Source: Pseudomonadota bacterium
Lineage (GTDB): Bacteria; Desulfobacterota; Syntrophobacteria; Syntrophobacterales; Syntrophobacteraceae
Direction: 5' to 3'
Length of the DNA stretch: 64,000 bases
NCBI GenBank assembly: GCA_023442755.1
Contig: JAEZXS010000300.1
Location: 16,098 to 80,097 of the forward strand
In this document: positions 9,269 through 17,882 of the stretch, piece after piece
How positions within the stretch are numbered: position 1 is the stretch's first letter
Layout of the letters: each line of letters starts with the position of its first letter
Program-made: the position numbers and the translations under genes
The notes under the pieces: model-generated
The model's input: only the letters and a program-made list of their open reading frames with translations
What the model was told of the DNA's origin: nothing
The model's database searches: none

Positions 9269-11596
9269 GTGTCTGATCTGAGTCTAAGCGGAGTCGGCAG
9301 CGGAATCGACTGGCAGAGCTTTCTGGACCAGATGGAATCGATCGAACAGAAGACTTTGACGCCATATACCAATGAGAAGACTGCCTATAGCAATAAGCTT
9401 TCTGCCTGGCAATCGTTTTCGTCCCTGCTGACGACGCTCGACACGGCAACCGCAGACCTTACGACCATTTCGGGTTTCGACATCTTCAGCTCGAGCACCT
9501 CGTCTTCTTCCTCAGTGAGTGCTGGCAGCATCCTCACGGCCACCGTCGGCACCTCCTCAGCCAAGGGAAGCTACCAGGTCGTCGTCACCAATAAGGCCCA
9601 GGTGGAAAAACTTTCCTCCAATTCGTTCACTTCCAAGACTTCCGCGATGGGAATTTCGGGCACGATCCTGGTAAACGGCAAGGCAGTCGAGATCGCGGCG
9701 ACTGACTCGCTTCAGAATTTGCAGTCGAAAATAAACGCCACCGACTCCGGCGCCAACGCTTCGGGCGTTACCGCCAGCATCCTCCAGGACTCCGCCAACT
9801 CGTACCGGCTCGTTCTGACAAGCGAGAAGGAAGGCGCCGCCGGCATCAGCCTTCTGAATGCCACCGCGGACGTGAGCGGGGTTGCCTCGGACCCGTTGGC
9901 CTCCCTGGGCTTCAACGGATCGGGGACGACCATAAAGAACAAGGTAACCGGGGGCGCGACGAGCGACAGTTTCAGCAGTTCATCCACGGCAGTTGATGCC
10001 CAGCTCGGCATAGATGCAGCAGCCCTTTCGGGAACCGTCACGATCAACGGCAAAACCGTGACTGTGAACTTGTCCGACAGCCTCACCGATATAGCACAGG
10101 CGATGACCGATGCCGGTCTTTCCGCTTCGGTCGTTTCCCAGACCACCAACGGAACGACTACCTACAAGCTGCAGATAGAGGGAATGACGAGCTACACCGA
10201 TCAGAACAGCGTTTTGCAGTCGCTCGGACTGATCGAGGGCAAACGCGACGATCTCGTCGGCGTTACGGGCAGCACGGTAAACACTACTGACGGTTCGACC
10301 CCCATCTCCGCCAGTACGCTCATAACGGACATCTTCGGCTACGCCAACGCCACCGCCGGAGACAAGATCACCGTATCCGGCACGCAGCACGACGGTTCTT
10401 CGGTTTCGGCCGATCTGGCCATCGACGGCACCACAACCGTCCAGGATCTCCTGACCAAGATTCAGGACACCTTCGGGAACGTCACGGCTTCGATCACCTC
10501 CGACGGCAAGCTCCAGGTAATCGACAACGCCACCGGGAGCAGCGCTCTTTCGGTAAACGTCCAGTCGACTGTAGCGGACGCGAACAGCTCCCTGAGCTTC
10601 GGTTCGTTCGGGACTGTCGGAACCGTCAGGAAAATGGTGATCCAGCAGGGCCAGGATGCCGCCTTCACCGTGGACGGCGTGGCGATGACCAGTTCGAGCA
10701 ACACGGTCACCACCGCCATTCAGGGCGTTACCCTGAACCTGATGTCGGCGGACCCAAACACGACCGTAACGGTAAACGTCGACAGGGACGCGAAGGGAAT
10801 CGAAGACAAGATCAATTCGATGCTCAAAGCGTATAACAGCGTCATTTCCTATATCAACACCCAGATGACGTACAACGCGGACAGCAAGACGACCGGCGGG
10901 GTCCTTTTCGGCGACAACACTCTGAAATCGATCAAGCAGCAGCTCCAAGGCGCCATGATGAGCAAGATCGGGACAGGCGCGATCAAGTATCTTTCGGACA
11001 TCGGCATTTCGGTTGACAGGGATTACACACTCAGCCTCGACTCCGAAAAATTCGAAGATGTCCTGAACACCAACTTTACCGACGTCGTAAATTTGTTCAG
11101 CAACTCGGGAACGAGCAGCAACGGTCTGTTCACATACCAGTACAGCGGAAAGGACACCCTGTCGGGGACCTACAACGTCTCCGTCACCTCGCTCGGCTCG
11201 GGCGTCATCACGGGAACCATCGACGGTGTCGATATCTCCGGCACCGGCACCCTGCTCTCGCTCAGCAACTCCACGAGTAACGCGAACGGGCTCGGCATCA
11301 GTTATACGGGGACCGCATCGACCTCCTCGGCAACTTTTACCTTCACCCGCGGTATCGCGAGCCTGCTTGACAACGTGCTCAACACCCTCACCGATTCGGT
11401 CGACGGCACAGTGACTCTTACGGAAAAGACCATGCAGGACCAGATCGACAGGCTGACCGACAAGCTCTCGGACATGCAGACCCAGATAGACGCGAAACTG
11501 GCCACTCTCAAGACGCAATTCCAGGCAATGGATACCGCGGTGGCGAATATGAACTCCACGATGAGCTACTTGACCAGCCAGCTTTCAAAGTTATAA
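9269..11596 (+). CDS. fliD: Flagellar filament cap protein FliD (hook-associated protein 2)
   Basis: A 775-residue FliD, the cap that folds flagellin at the growing filament tip. The start is GTG with GAGGAGG eight bases upstream. The N terminus has the FliD-type GVGSGIDWQSFLDQMESIE segment, and the C-terminal coiled coil (QDQIDRLTDKLSDMQTQIDAKLATLKTQF...) ends near the last residue, as usual. The central part is long, Ser/Thr-rich and repeats flagellin-hook-like motifs (SDSLTDIAQAMTDAG, ATDSLQNLQSKINATDSG), which makes the protein longer than most FliD. It is followed by fliS. Confidence 0.92.
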   Translation: MSDLSLSGVGSGIDWQSFLDQMESIEQKTLTPYTNEKTAYSNKLSAWQSFSSLLTTLDTATADLTTISGFDIFSSSTSSSSSVSAGSILTATVGTSSAKGSYQVVVTNKAQVEKLSSNSFTSKTSAMGISGTILVNGKAVEIAATDSLQNLQSKINATDSGANASGVTASILQDSANSYRLVLTSEKEGAAGISLLNATADVSGVASDPLASLGFNGSGTTIKNKVTGGATSDSFSSSSTAVDAQLGIDAAALSGTVTINGKTVTVNLSDSLTDIAQAMTDAGLSASVVSQTTNGTTTYKLQIEGMTSYTDQNSVLQSLGLIEGKRDDLVGVTGSTVNTTDGSTPISASTLITDIFGYANATAGDKITVSGTQHDGSSVSADLAIDGTTTVQDLLTKIQDTFGNVTASITSDGKLQVIDNATGSSALSVNVQSTVADANSSLSFGSFGTVGTVRKMVIQQGQDAAFTVDGVAMTSSSNTVTTAIQGVTLNLMSADPNTTVTVNVDRDAKGIEDKINSMLKAYNSVISYINTQMTYNADSKTTGGVLFGDNTLKSIKQQLQGAMMSKIGTGAIKYLSDIGISVDRDYTLSLDSEKFEDVLNTNFTDVVNLFSNSGTSSNGLFTYQYSGKDTLSGTYNVSVTSLGSGVITGTIDGVDISGTGTLLSLSNSTSNANGLGISYTGTASTSSATFTFTRGIASLLDNVLNTLTDSVDGTVTLTEKTMQDQIDRLTDKLSDMQTQIDAKLATLKTQFQAMDTAVANMNSTMSYLTSQLSKL

Positions 11597-11683
11597 GGCG
11601 GGCGCGATAAGCGACCGAAAATTGAATTTAAACACGGCTTTTGATCCATCTCCAAACAGCCTTATTCTTCAGGAGAAAAAGAC

Positions 11684-12115
11684 ATGGCATTTAATCACGC
11701 GCTGGACACCTATCAAAAGACCTCGATAGAAACCGCCGATCCGCTTCAGCTTGTAATCCTCTGCTACGATGCGGCGATTCGGGACCTCAACGAGGCAAAG
11801 GTCCTGCATGAGAAAAAAGATATGACCGAAGCCTACAGGAAGATCAGGCACGCCCAGGACATCATCACCGAGCTCCTGGTTGGCCTGGACCACGAACGCG
11901 GCGGGGATATCGCCCGCAACCTGAACAGGCTCTATAACTTCATCCTTCGGCAGCTCATCGGGATAAACAGCAGGGAGGATACCCAGATCTACGGGCGCCT
12001 CGTCAGGATTCTCTCGGAACTGAAAGAAGCCTGGGAGACAATCAAGGCGACCGAACCCGGCCTTGCTTCCAGCAAGCCGCAGACAGTGTCCCGGATCTGG
12101 CACGCATCCGTATGA
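11684..12115 (+). CDS. fliS: Flagellin export chaperone FliS
   Basis: A 143-residue all-helical cytoplasmic chaperone that binds the flagellin C terminus and prevents early polymerisation. The family signature is clear: an N-terminal YQKTSIETADPLQLVILCYD segment, then AIRDLNEAKVLHEKKDM, then the IITELLVGLDHERGGDIARNL helix. The ATG at 11684 follows CAGGAGAAAAAGAC. It lies 87 bases after fliD and 33 bases before the next gene, so the three are likely co-transcribed. Confidence 0.93.
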   Translation: MAFNHALDTYQKTSIETADPLQLVILCYDAAIRDLNEAKVLHEKKDMTEAYRKIRHAQDIITELLVGLDHERGGDIARNLNRLYNFILRQLIGINSREDTQIYGRLVRILSELKEAWETIKATEPGLASSKPQTVSRIWHASV

Positions 12116-12148
12116 CACGTTCTCCCCTCTCATGAACTGGAAAGCATA

Positions 12149-12493
12149 ATGTCACTCGATCCTACGAAGACTCCGACAGAACAGGCTGCCTGCATACTGG
12201 GCCAGATGCTGAAATACACCAGGCAAATGGCTGCGTTCGAGACCCGGCCCGACGTCGACATCCGGGTTCTTTCGGAAGCGCGCGACAGGCGGCTCGCCGA
12301 TCTGAAGACCGTTCTGCCCGTGGTTCTCGACGGCCCCGATCAGCCCGGCAGGGCCCAGGTGGTGGAATTGGTGAAGGCCCTCCACGAAGAGACCGGCGCC
12401 TGCTCCGCCCGGATGGAGAGAAAGCGGGATGAAGTCGGGGGCTCGATGCACCACCTCACCAGGACCAGGACCGCCTTTCGCGCATACAAGTAA
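12149..12493 (+). CDS. Small helical protein after fliS, possible FliT-like chaperone
   Basis: A 114-residue, charged, helix-rich protein with no transmembrane segment. Position directly behind fliD-fliS and the size match FliT, the chaperone of FliD, but I see no diagnostic FliT motif, so the assignment is by context. The C terminus (SMHHLTRTRTAFRAYK) is basic. The gene overlaps no neighbour and ends the flagellar block. Confidence 0.6.
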   Translation: MSLDPTKTPTEQAACILGQMLKYTRQMAAFETRPDVDIRVLSEARDRRLADLKTVLPVVLDGPDQPGRAQVVELVKALHEETGACSARMERKRDEVGGSMHHLTRTRTAFRAYK

Positions 12494-12583
12494 TATCCCC
12501 GCATGGATTCACATATGGAAGCCCGCATCCGGAGCCGCACCCGGTGCAGGGCTTTCGTTTTTGGAGACCCGGCGGCGCATGCA

Positions 12584-12896
12584 CGTCAACTTAATACTTC
12601 GTGCTGATATCCGTTGCCCTATGGATCAAAGCAAATCAACCGCAGAGGCGCCGAGAACGCGGAGGATAAAACGAAAAGTATGGATTTAGCGGTTCACAAA
12701 GGCAGCTCCATTTACCTTACTCTGCGGCCTCTGCCTTCCGCTGTGCAGACACTGAGTCCGCAGAGCTGCAGGGAGCACGCAGAGCGTTCATATCTAATTT
12801 TGGACAGCCTCATGTGTGCTTCTCGGCGTCCTCTGCGTCTCTGCGGTGGAAGTTTTTTATCTTACCCAACCAATTCTCAAAGTTGCTAAGTTGACG
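12584..12896. repeat. MITE-like element with inverted CGTCAACTTA ends
   Basis: The 637-base gap 12494-13130 contains no credible gene. Within it a 313-base block begins with CGTCAACTTA and ends with TAAGTTGACG, perfect 10-base terminal inverted repeats. Inside are ACCGCAGAGGCGCCGAGAAC at about 12639 and its diverged inverse (CGTCCTCTGCGTCTCTGCGG) at about 12828. No transposase is encoded, so it would be non-autonomous if mobile. Confidence 0.6.
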
Positions 12897-13130
12897 GCTA
12901 TGAGCCGGGCCGGGAGCACACCGTGAAAGAATCCTGATCCCTGAACCCCTTGCCTGCGAATGCCGTCCCCGCTTCCTTACCGCTGTCCATTAATGAGCAT
13001 CATCATAATGCTATCTTCCTGTAGACTTTTGCCCCTTTCAGAGCATCTCAACGTAAAGTTTAGCTTTACTTTTTTCGGTTTGTGGGCGACAAGATTTCAA
13101 AAGTCATCTGTTTGAAAAGAGGAAGGTTTT

Positions 13131-13382
13131 ATGGTCATCTTCAATAAACCCTTTCCCGTCGAAACAAGCATGTCGGAAGGACAGCAGGGGGGGAGATCCC
13201 GTTCGCCGTCCGGCACATCGGGGAACATTCCCCGGTTCAGAGGGATGCTCATCTGCCGGCGCTGCGAACTGTGCGGCACACGGATCAGCTTCAAAGCCGA
13301 AGCAGATGAAAAAGTCATCCTTAAGTGCCCAGCCTGCCAAAGAGAATACATCTTCCGCGAAAATCGCGAAAATATCGAATAG
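13131..13382 (+). CDS. Small zinc-ribbon protein
   Basis: An 83-residue protein. After a low-complexity N terminus (QQGGRSRSPSGTSG) it has two cysteine knuckles, CRRCELCGT near residue 43 and CPACQ near 65, that would bind one zinc ion as a ribbon. The ATG at 13131 is preceded by AGAGGAAGGTTTT. It ends 157 bases before the TetR gene. The role is unknown; zinc ribbons of this size often bind nucleic acid or another protein. Confidence 0.6.
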   Translation: MVIFNKPFPVETSMSEGQQGGRSRSPSGTSGNIPRFRGMLICRRCELCGTRISFKAEADEKVILKCPACQREYIFRENRENIE

Positions 13383-13479
13383 AAGTCAAACCGTCCGGCA
13401 GTTTTTTCCTCCCGAATGCACCCCGCATTCCATCAACTCTTTGCCGCCATTTTACGTGCCACCCTGGCCGTTTTCCGAT

Positions 13480-13507
13480 TTGACAACCCCCCGGGTTTGC
13501 TTATAAT
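13480..13507 (+). promoter_or_regulatory. Consensus sigma-70 promoter of the TetR gene
   Basis: TTGACA at 13480-13485 and TATAAT at 13502-13507, with 16 bases between, both match the consensus fully. They stand 33 bases before the TetR start and overlap the operator that follows, so this strong promoter is probably kept silent by the repressor. Confidence 0.85.
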
Positions 13508-13520
13508 GACCACCTGGTCA
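13507..13520. promoter_or_regulatory. Likely TetR operator
   Basis: TGACCACCTGGTCA is an inverted repeat with 6-base arms around CC, starting at the last base of the -10 box and ending 19 bases before the TetR gene. Its position implies autorepression. Confidence 0.65.
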
Positions 13521-13539
13521 CTTTTATCGGGAAAACGGC

Positions 13540-14232
13540 ATGGCTCCAAGCGACACCTTCAACAAGCTGGACGAATCCAAGAAGGACAAGATCCTCGACG
13601 CCGCCGTGGATGAGTTTTCAAACCACGGGTTCCGCCAGGCGAGCCTCAACCGCCTGAAAGAGCGGATCGGCATCGCGAAGGGCTCCCTCTTCCAGTACTT
13701 CGGGAGCAAGGAAGGCCTCTTTCACGTCATCTTCGACTATGCGGTCGAACTGGTCAGGCAGGTCCTGCGGCAGGTGAAGCGGGACACCTCCGGGGCGGAT
13801 TTTTTCGAGCGGATAAAACAGAGCACGCTGGCCGGAATCGGCTTTATAAAACGGCACCCGCGCATTTACCGCATCTACCTGAAGATGATTTTCCAGGAGG
13901 ATTTCCCGCTCAGGGCCGAGTTCCTCCAGCAGGTACACCTGTTTTCGGCCGAATATCTCCGCCCCATCGTGGAAGCGGGAATCGCCAACAAAGAACTGAG
14001 GGCGGACCTCGACCCCGATATGGCCGTCTTCATGCTCGATGCCTTGATGGACCGTTTTCTCCAGGCATATTGCGTGCCGTTCCTGGACGCGGGAGCGCAC
14101 ATCTACCAGGCGCCCGATGCCGAACTGGAGAAGAAAGTAGATGCCTTCGTGAAGACGCTCCGGCTGGGGATGGGCAACCAGGGGAGCCAAGCCGGCGCCA
14201 TAGCCGACGATGCCCGACAGCAACCGGCTTAA
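13540..14232 (+). CDS. TetR/AcrR-family transcriptional regulator
   Basis: A 230-residue regulator. The N-terminal helix-turn-helix spans about residues 12-58 (ILDAAVDEFSNHGFRQASLNRLKERIGIAKGSLFQYFGSKEGLF), the classical TetR pattern. The C-terminal ligand domain has no feature that points to an inducer. No efflux or metabolic gene lies next to it: downstream is a repeat block and then the menaquinone genes, so the regulon beyond its own promoter is unknown. Confidence 0.9.
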   Translation: MAPSDTFNKLDESKKDKILDAAVDEFSNHGFRQASLNRLKERIGIAKGSLFQYFGSKEGLFHVIFDYAVELVRQVLRQVKRDTSGADFFERIKQSTLAGIGFIKRHPRIYRIYLKMIFQEDFPLRAEFLQQVHLFSAEYLRPIVEAGIANKELRADLDPDMAVFMLDALMDRFLQAYCVPFLDAGAHIYQAPDAELEKKVDAFVKTLRLGMGNQGSQAGAIADDARQQPA

Positions 14233-14239
14233 TGGTTTT

Positions 14240-14415
14240 TTTGTGGGAGCGGCTTCCAGCCGCGAAGACTGTTGAAAAAGCCCCCAATCCGTCACCCCGA
14301 CGAAAGTCGGGGTCCAGAAGTGCTTGAAAACACTGGATTCCGGCTTTCGCCGGAATGACGATCACGATGATTAGAGAGTTTGTCATCAATATGCGAGGCT
14401 GCAAACCTCTCCCGC
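14240..14415. repeat. Intergenic repeat block before mqnE
   Basis: GTGGGAGCGGCTTCCAGCCG at about 14242 is followed by paired palindromes (CACCCCGACGAAAGTCGGGG, then GATTCCGGCTTTCGCCGGAAT) and a GAGGCTGCAAACCTC palindrome. The order is the reverse complement of the block at 4660-4830, with high identity by eye. Confidence 0.75.
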
Positions 14416-14462
14416 ACACTTACATAAATCGTCCCCCCATGGGCGGACTTTGAGGCTTCAGG

Positions 14463-15578
14463 ATGTTTGAAACAGAGTACTACAGTAACCTGGGTCTGGG
14501 GAGCATCCGCGAGAAGATAGCGGAAGGGGAAAGGCTCGACCTCGAAGACGGGGAGCGCCTCTTCGCCTGCCGCGATCTGAACGCCCTCGGTTCCCTGGCC
14601 CACCACGTCAGGACAAAGCTCCACGGAAACGCCGCCTTCTACGTCGTCAACCGGCAGATCAACTATTCCAATATCTGCGTGAACGGGTGCCGATTCTGCG
14701 CGTTCAGCAAAAAGAAGGGCGACCCGCTGGGCTTCGAGCTTTCCGAAGCGGAAATCCTCGCAAAGATCGAGGCCATGGGAAACGGACTCACCGAAGTCCA
14801 TATCGTCGGCGGCTGCCACCCCGATCTTTCACTATCCTTTTTCGAAAACCTGCTCCGCAAAATCCAAAACCTGCAGCCGGACAGTTTCATAAAAGCATTT
14901 ACCGCCGTGGAGATAGCCCATTTTGCGAAAAAGGAAGGCATTTCCGTGAGGGAAGTACTGCTCCGGCTCAAAGCCGTCGGCCTGAGGATGCTGCCGGGCG
15001 GCGGCGCGGAAGTCTTCAGCGGGCGCATACGCGAGCAGCTCTGCCCGGAAAAATTGGACGGGACGGGCTGGCTCGAAGTGGCCCGACAGGCGCACGAACT
15101 CGGCATCAAGACCAATGCAACCATGCTCTACGGCCATATCGAAACGGAGCGGGAACGGCTCGAGCACATGGCGGCCCTCCGCGAACTCCAGGACAGGACG
15201 GGCGGTTTCGTCTGCTTCATCCCCCTCTCCTTTCAGCCGGCAAACAACGAATTGAGCCACCTGCCCGGCGCCACCGGGATCGACGACCTCAAGACCATAG
15301 CCGTGAGCCGGCTGATGCTGGACAACATCCCGCACGTCAAAGCCTACTGGGTCATGCTCTCCGTCAAGCTCGCCCAGGCGGCCCTCTACTATGGTGCCGA
15401 CGATTTCGACGGCACGGTCGTCGAGGAAAAGATTGGGCACATGGCAGGCGCACAATCCGCGCAGGGCCTGACGCGCTCGGAGATCGAAAGAATCATCCGG
15501 GACGCCGGCTTTGAACCCGTCGAGCGGGACAGCCTGTTTCGCAGGATAACGCGCGAACCGTCAGGCAGGGCAGAATGA
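14463..15578 (+). CDS. mqnE: Aminofutalosine synthase (radical SAM)
   Basis: A 371-residue radical SAM enzyme that joins the MqnA product to adenosine to make 6-amino-6-deoxyfutalosine, an early step of the futalosine menaquinone route. The 4Fe-4S motif C-x3-C-x2-C is seen in NICVNGCRFCAFSKKKGDP near residue 75. Further family segments are VHIVGGCHPDLS, RMLPGGGAEVF and TNATMLYGHIET. Its TGA overlaps the mqnC start as ATGATG, so the two are coupled. Confidence 0.94.
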   Translation: MFETEYYSNLGLGSIREKIAEGERLDLEDGERLFACRDLNALGSLAHHVRTKLHGNAAFYVVNRQINYSNICVNGCRFCAFSKKKGDPLGFELSEAEILAKIEAMGNGLTEVHIVGGCHPDLSLSFFENLLRKIQNLQPDSFIKAFTAVEIAHFAKKEGISVREVLLRLKAVGLRMLPGGGAEVFSGRIREQLCPEKLDGTGWLEVARQAHELGIKTNATMLYGHIETERERLEHMAALRELQDRTGGFVCFIPLSFQPANNELSHLPGATGIDDLKTIAVSRLMLDNIPHVKAYWVMLSVKLAQAALYYGADDFDGTVVEEKIGHMAGAQSAQGLTRSEIERIIRDAGFEPVERDSLFRRITREPSGRAE

Positions 15579-16609
15579 TGACCGAAAACGGCAGACTCGA
15601 TTTCGACCAGGCCCGGCACCTTTATCAAAACGCCGACTTCCACACGCTCGGGCGTATGGCGCACGCCATGCGCATGAAAAAACACCCCGAGCCGATAGTC
15701 AGCTATGTCGTCGACCGCAATATCAACTATTCCAACGTCTGCGTCTGCGGGTGTCGCTTCTGCGCATTCTTCCGGCCGCCCGGACACCCGGAATGCTATG
15801 TCCTGACTCAAAGCGAACTGGCCGCGAAAATCGAGGAGACCCTCAGCCTTGGCGGAACCCAGATCCTCATGCAGGGCGGCCATCACCCCGACCTGCCACT
15901 CTCTTTCTACGAGGATATGCTGAAATTCATCAAGTCGAATTTCCCCATCCACGTCCATGCGTTTTCTCCTCCGGAAATCGTCTATTTCGCCAGACTGGAG
16001 GGCATAGGAACGGCGGAGGTGATTTCCCGGCTGAGGGCCGCCGGCCTCGATTCCATCCCCGGCGGCGGGGCCGAGATCCTCGTCGATTCCGTCAGGAAGC
16101 GGGTGTCTCCCCGCAAGTGCTCTGCCGGCGAATGGCTGGGGGTCATGGAAAAAGCGCACCGCCAGGGGCTTCGCACCACGGCGACGATGATGTTCGGCCA
16201 TGAAGAAGAACCCCGGGACAGGCTGGAGCACCTGTTCGCCCTGCGCGACCTCCAGGACAGGACCGGCGGGTTCACCGCCTTCATCCCCTGGGCCTTTCAG
16301 CCGACGAATACCGCCATCGACAGGGAACCCGAAACGGCCGTGGCCTACCTGCGGCTGCTCGCAGTCTCGCGGCTCGTCCTCGATAATTTCGACAATATCC
16401 AGGCCTCCTGGGTGACCATGGGACCGAAAATAGCCCAGGCGGCACTCTTTTTCGGTGCCAATGACTTCGGGTCCACCATGATCGAGGAAAACGTCGTTGC
16501 GGCCGCCGGCGTGTGCTTCCGGCTCTCCATCGACGAGATAAGAAGATGCATCCAAACCGCGGGCTTCCAGCCGCGGCAACGGACCATGGCATACGAATGG
16601 GTGGAATGA
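15575..16609 (+). CDS. mqnC: Cyclic dehypoxanthine futalosine synthase (radical SAM)
   Basis: A 344-residue radical SAM enzyme that cyclises dehypoxanthine futalosine. It is a paralogue of the preceding gene and shares its architecture: the cluster motif in NVCVCGCRFCAFFRPPGHP near residue 61, then ILMQGGHHPDLPLSFYEDML, SIPGGGAEILVDSVR and TATMMFGHEEEPRDR. The QGG-HHPDL form and the (R)PPG after the cluster fit MqnC better than MqnE. It overlaps mqnE by four bases. Confidence 0.94.
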   Translation: MMTENGRLDFDQARHLYQNADFHTLGRMAHAMRMKKHPEPIVSYVVDRNINYSNVCVCGCRFCAFFRPPGHPECYVLTQSELAAKIEETLSLGGTQILMQGGHHPDLPLSFYEDMLKFIKSNFPIHVHAFSPPEIVYFARLEGIGTAEVISRLRAAGLDSIPGGGAEILVDSVRKRVSPRKCSAGEWLGVMEKAHRQGLRTTATMMFGHEEEPRDRLEHLFALRDLQDRTGGFTAFIPWAFQPTNTAIDREPETAVAYLRLLAVSRLVLDNFDNIQASWVTMGPKIAQAALFFGANDFGSTMIEENVVAAAGVCFRLSIDEIRRCIQTAGFQPRQRTMAYEWVE

Positions 16610-16631
16610 CGCCGCCCCGCCGTCGAGGCCA

Positions 16632-17882
16632 GTGATGAACGAATCGCCCGCGAAAACTCCGAGTCCGATCCTGCACAGAGCGGCATGGATCGTGCCCGTC
16701 ACTTCCCCGCCCATTCCGGACGGGGCTGTTCTCGTCCAGGGCGGACGCATCCTCGCAACGGGCCCTTTCAATCAGATCCGCAACGAATGCCCCGCGGGAA
16801 CCCGGCTCGAGGACCACGGCGATGCCGCTGTCATCCCCGCCCTGGTCAATGCGCATACCCATCTCGAATTGTCTGCCTTCAAAGGGGCGATAGCTTTTCC
16901 CCGGGAAGGTTTTCCCGACTGGCTCGGCGCATTTCTCTCCCTGCGCTCGGACACGCCGCCGGAGGCCATAGCCGAAGGCCTTCGCCTGGGCGATCGAGAA
17001 CTACCGGACTGCGGAACGGCGCTCTGCGGCGATATCACCAACACGGTCCCGGCAGCCGGCGCCTCGGAATCGGCCCTGCCGGAAAAACAGGTGTTTTTCG
17101 AACTCCTGGGCTTCCACTGCAAATCGATAGCCGAGGCCGTTCCGGCCGGCCTTGAATCGCTTGCCGATTCCCCGCGCCTTGCCATGGTCCCGCATTCTGT
17201 CTATTCCGTCTCTCCCGAAGTGATACGGGAGGCAAAAGCAGGGACACGCGCCCGCGGCCTGCCGTTCAGCATTCACACGGCCGAGCACCGGGAAGAAATG
17301 GAATTTTTGGAAAAAGGAACCGGCTTCTGCCGTGACCTGCTCGAAAAGCTCGGGCGCTGGAATCCCGGCTGGACCGCTCCCGGCACGACACCCGTCCGGT
17401 ATCTGGACGCACTTGGAGTCCTGGACCGAAACACCATCCTCGTGCACGCGGTTCACATGACGGAACCCGACTGGGAAACGGCGGCAAAACGGGGCTGCAC
17501 CATCTGCTTCTGCCCGAGAAGCAACCGGAACCTGAACGCAGGCAGGCCGGACCTCGAAAAGGCCCTCTCCCTCGGTATCCCGGCCGCGCTCGGAACGGAC
17601 AGCCTCGCCAGCAACACCGATCTCGACCTCTTCCGGGAAGCGGCATTCGTGATGGAAAACTACCCCGCAATCCGTCCCGAATCGATCCTGGAGATGATCA
17701 CGCGCAACCCCGCCGGGGCGCTCGGACGCACCGCAGATTTCGGAAGCATCGACCCGGGCGGGAAAGCCGCGCTCCTTGCAGTCCGCGTCGAACCCGGGCT
17801 GAAGACATCCGGACTTGTTGCAGCTCTTCTTCATTTCGGCTCAAAAGGAAACTGGAAATGGGTGAATCCGGCACAAAACTGA
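16632..17882 (+). CDS. Amidohydrolase, probable aminodeoxyfutalosine deaminase
   Basis: A 416-residue metal-dependent amidohydrolase. The metal ligands are visible in NAHTHLEL near residue 74, IHTAEH near 214, LVHAVHMT near 274 and LGTDSLASN near 320. Position between mqnC and mqnA makes deamination of 6-amino-6-deoxyfutalosine to futalosine the likely job (MqnX-like), a step some bacteria use before the MqnB hydrolase. The start may be the GTG at 16632 or the next codon, an ATG. The 3' end overlaps mqnA by 25 bases. Related deaminases act on guanine or S-adenosylhomocysteine, so the substrate is inferred from context. Confidence 0.8.
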   Translation: MMNESPAKTPSPILHRAAWIVPVTSPPIPDGAVLVQGGRILATGPFNQIRNECPAGTRLEDHGDAAVIPALVNAHTHLELSAFKGAIAFPREGFPDWLGAFLSLRSDTPPEAIAEGLRLGDRELPDCGTALCGDITNTVPAAGASESALPEKQVFFELLGFHCKSIAEAVPAGLESLADSPRLAMVPHSVYSVSPEVIREAKAGTRARGLPFSIHTAEHREEMEFLEKGTGFCRDLLEKLGRWNPGWTAPGTTPVRYLDALGVLDRNTILVHAVHMTEPDWETAAKRGCTICFCPRSNRNLNAGRPDLEKALSLGIPAALGTDSLASNTDLDLFREAAFVMENYPAIRPESILEMITRNPAGALGRTADFGSIDPGGKAALLAVRVEPGLKTSGLVAALLHFGSKGNWKWVNPAQN

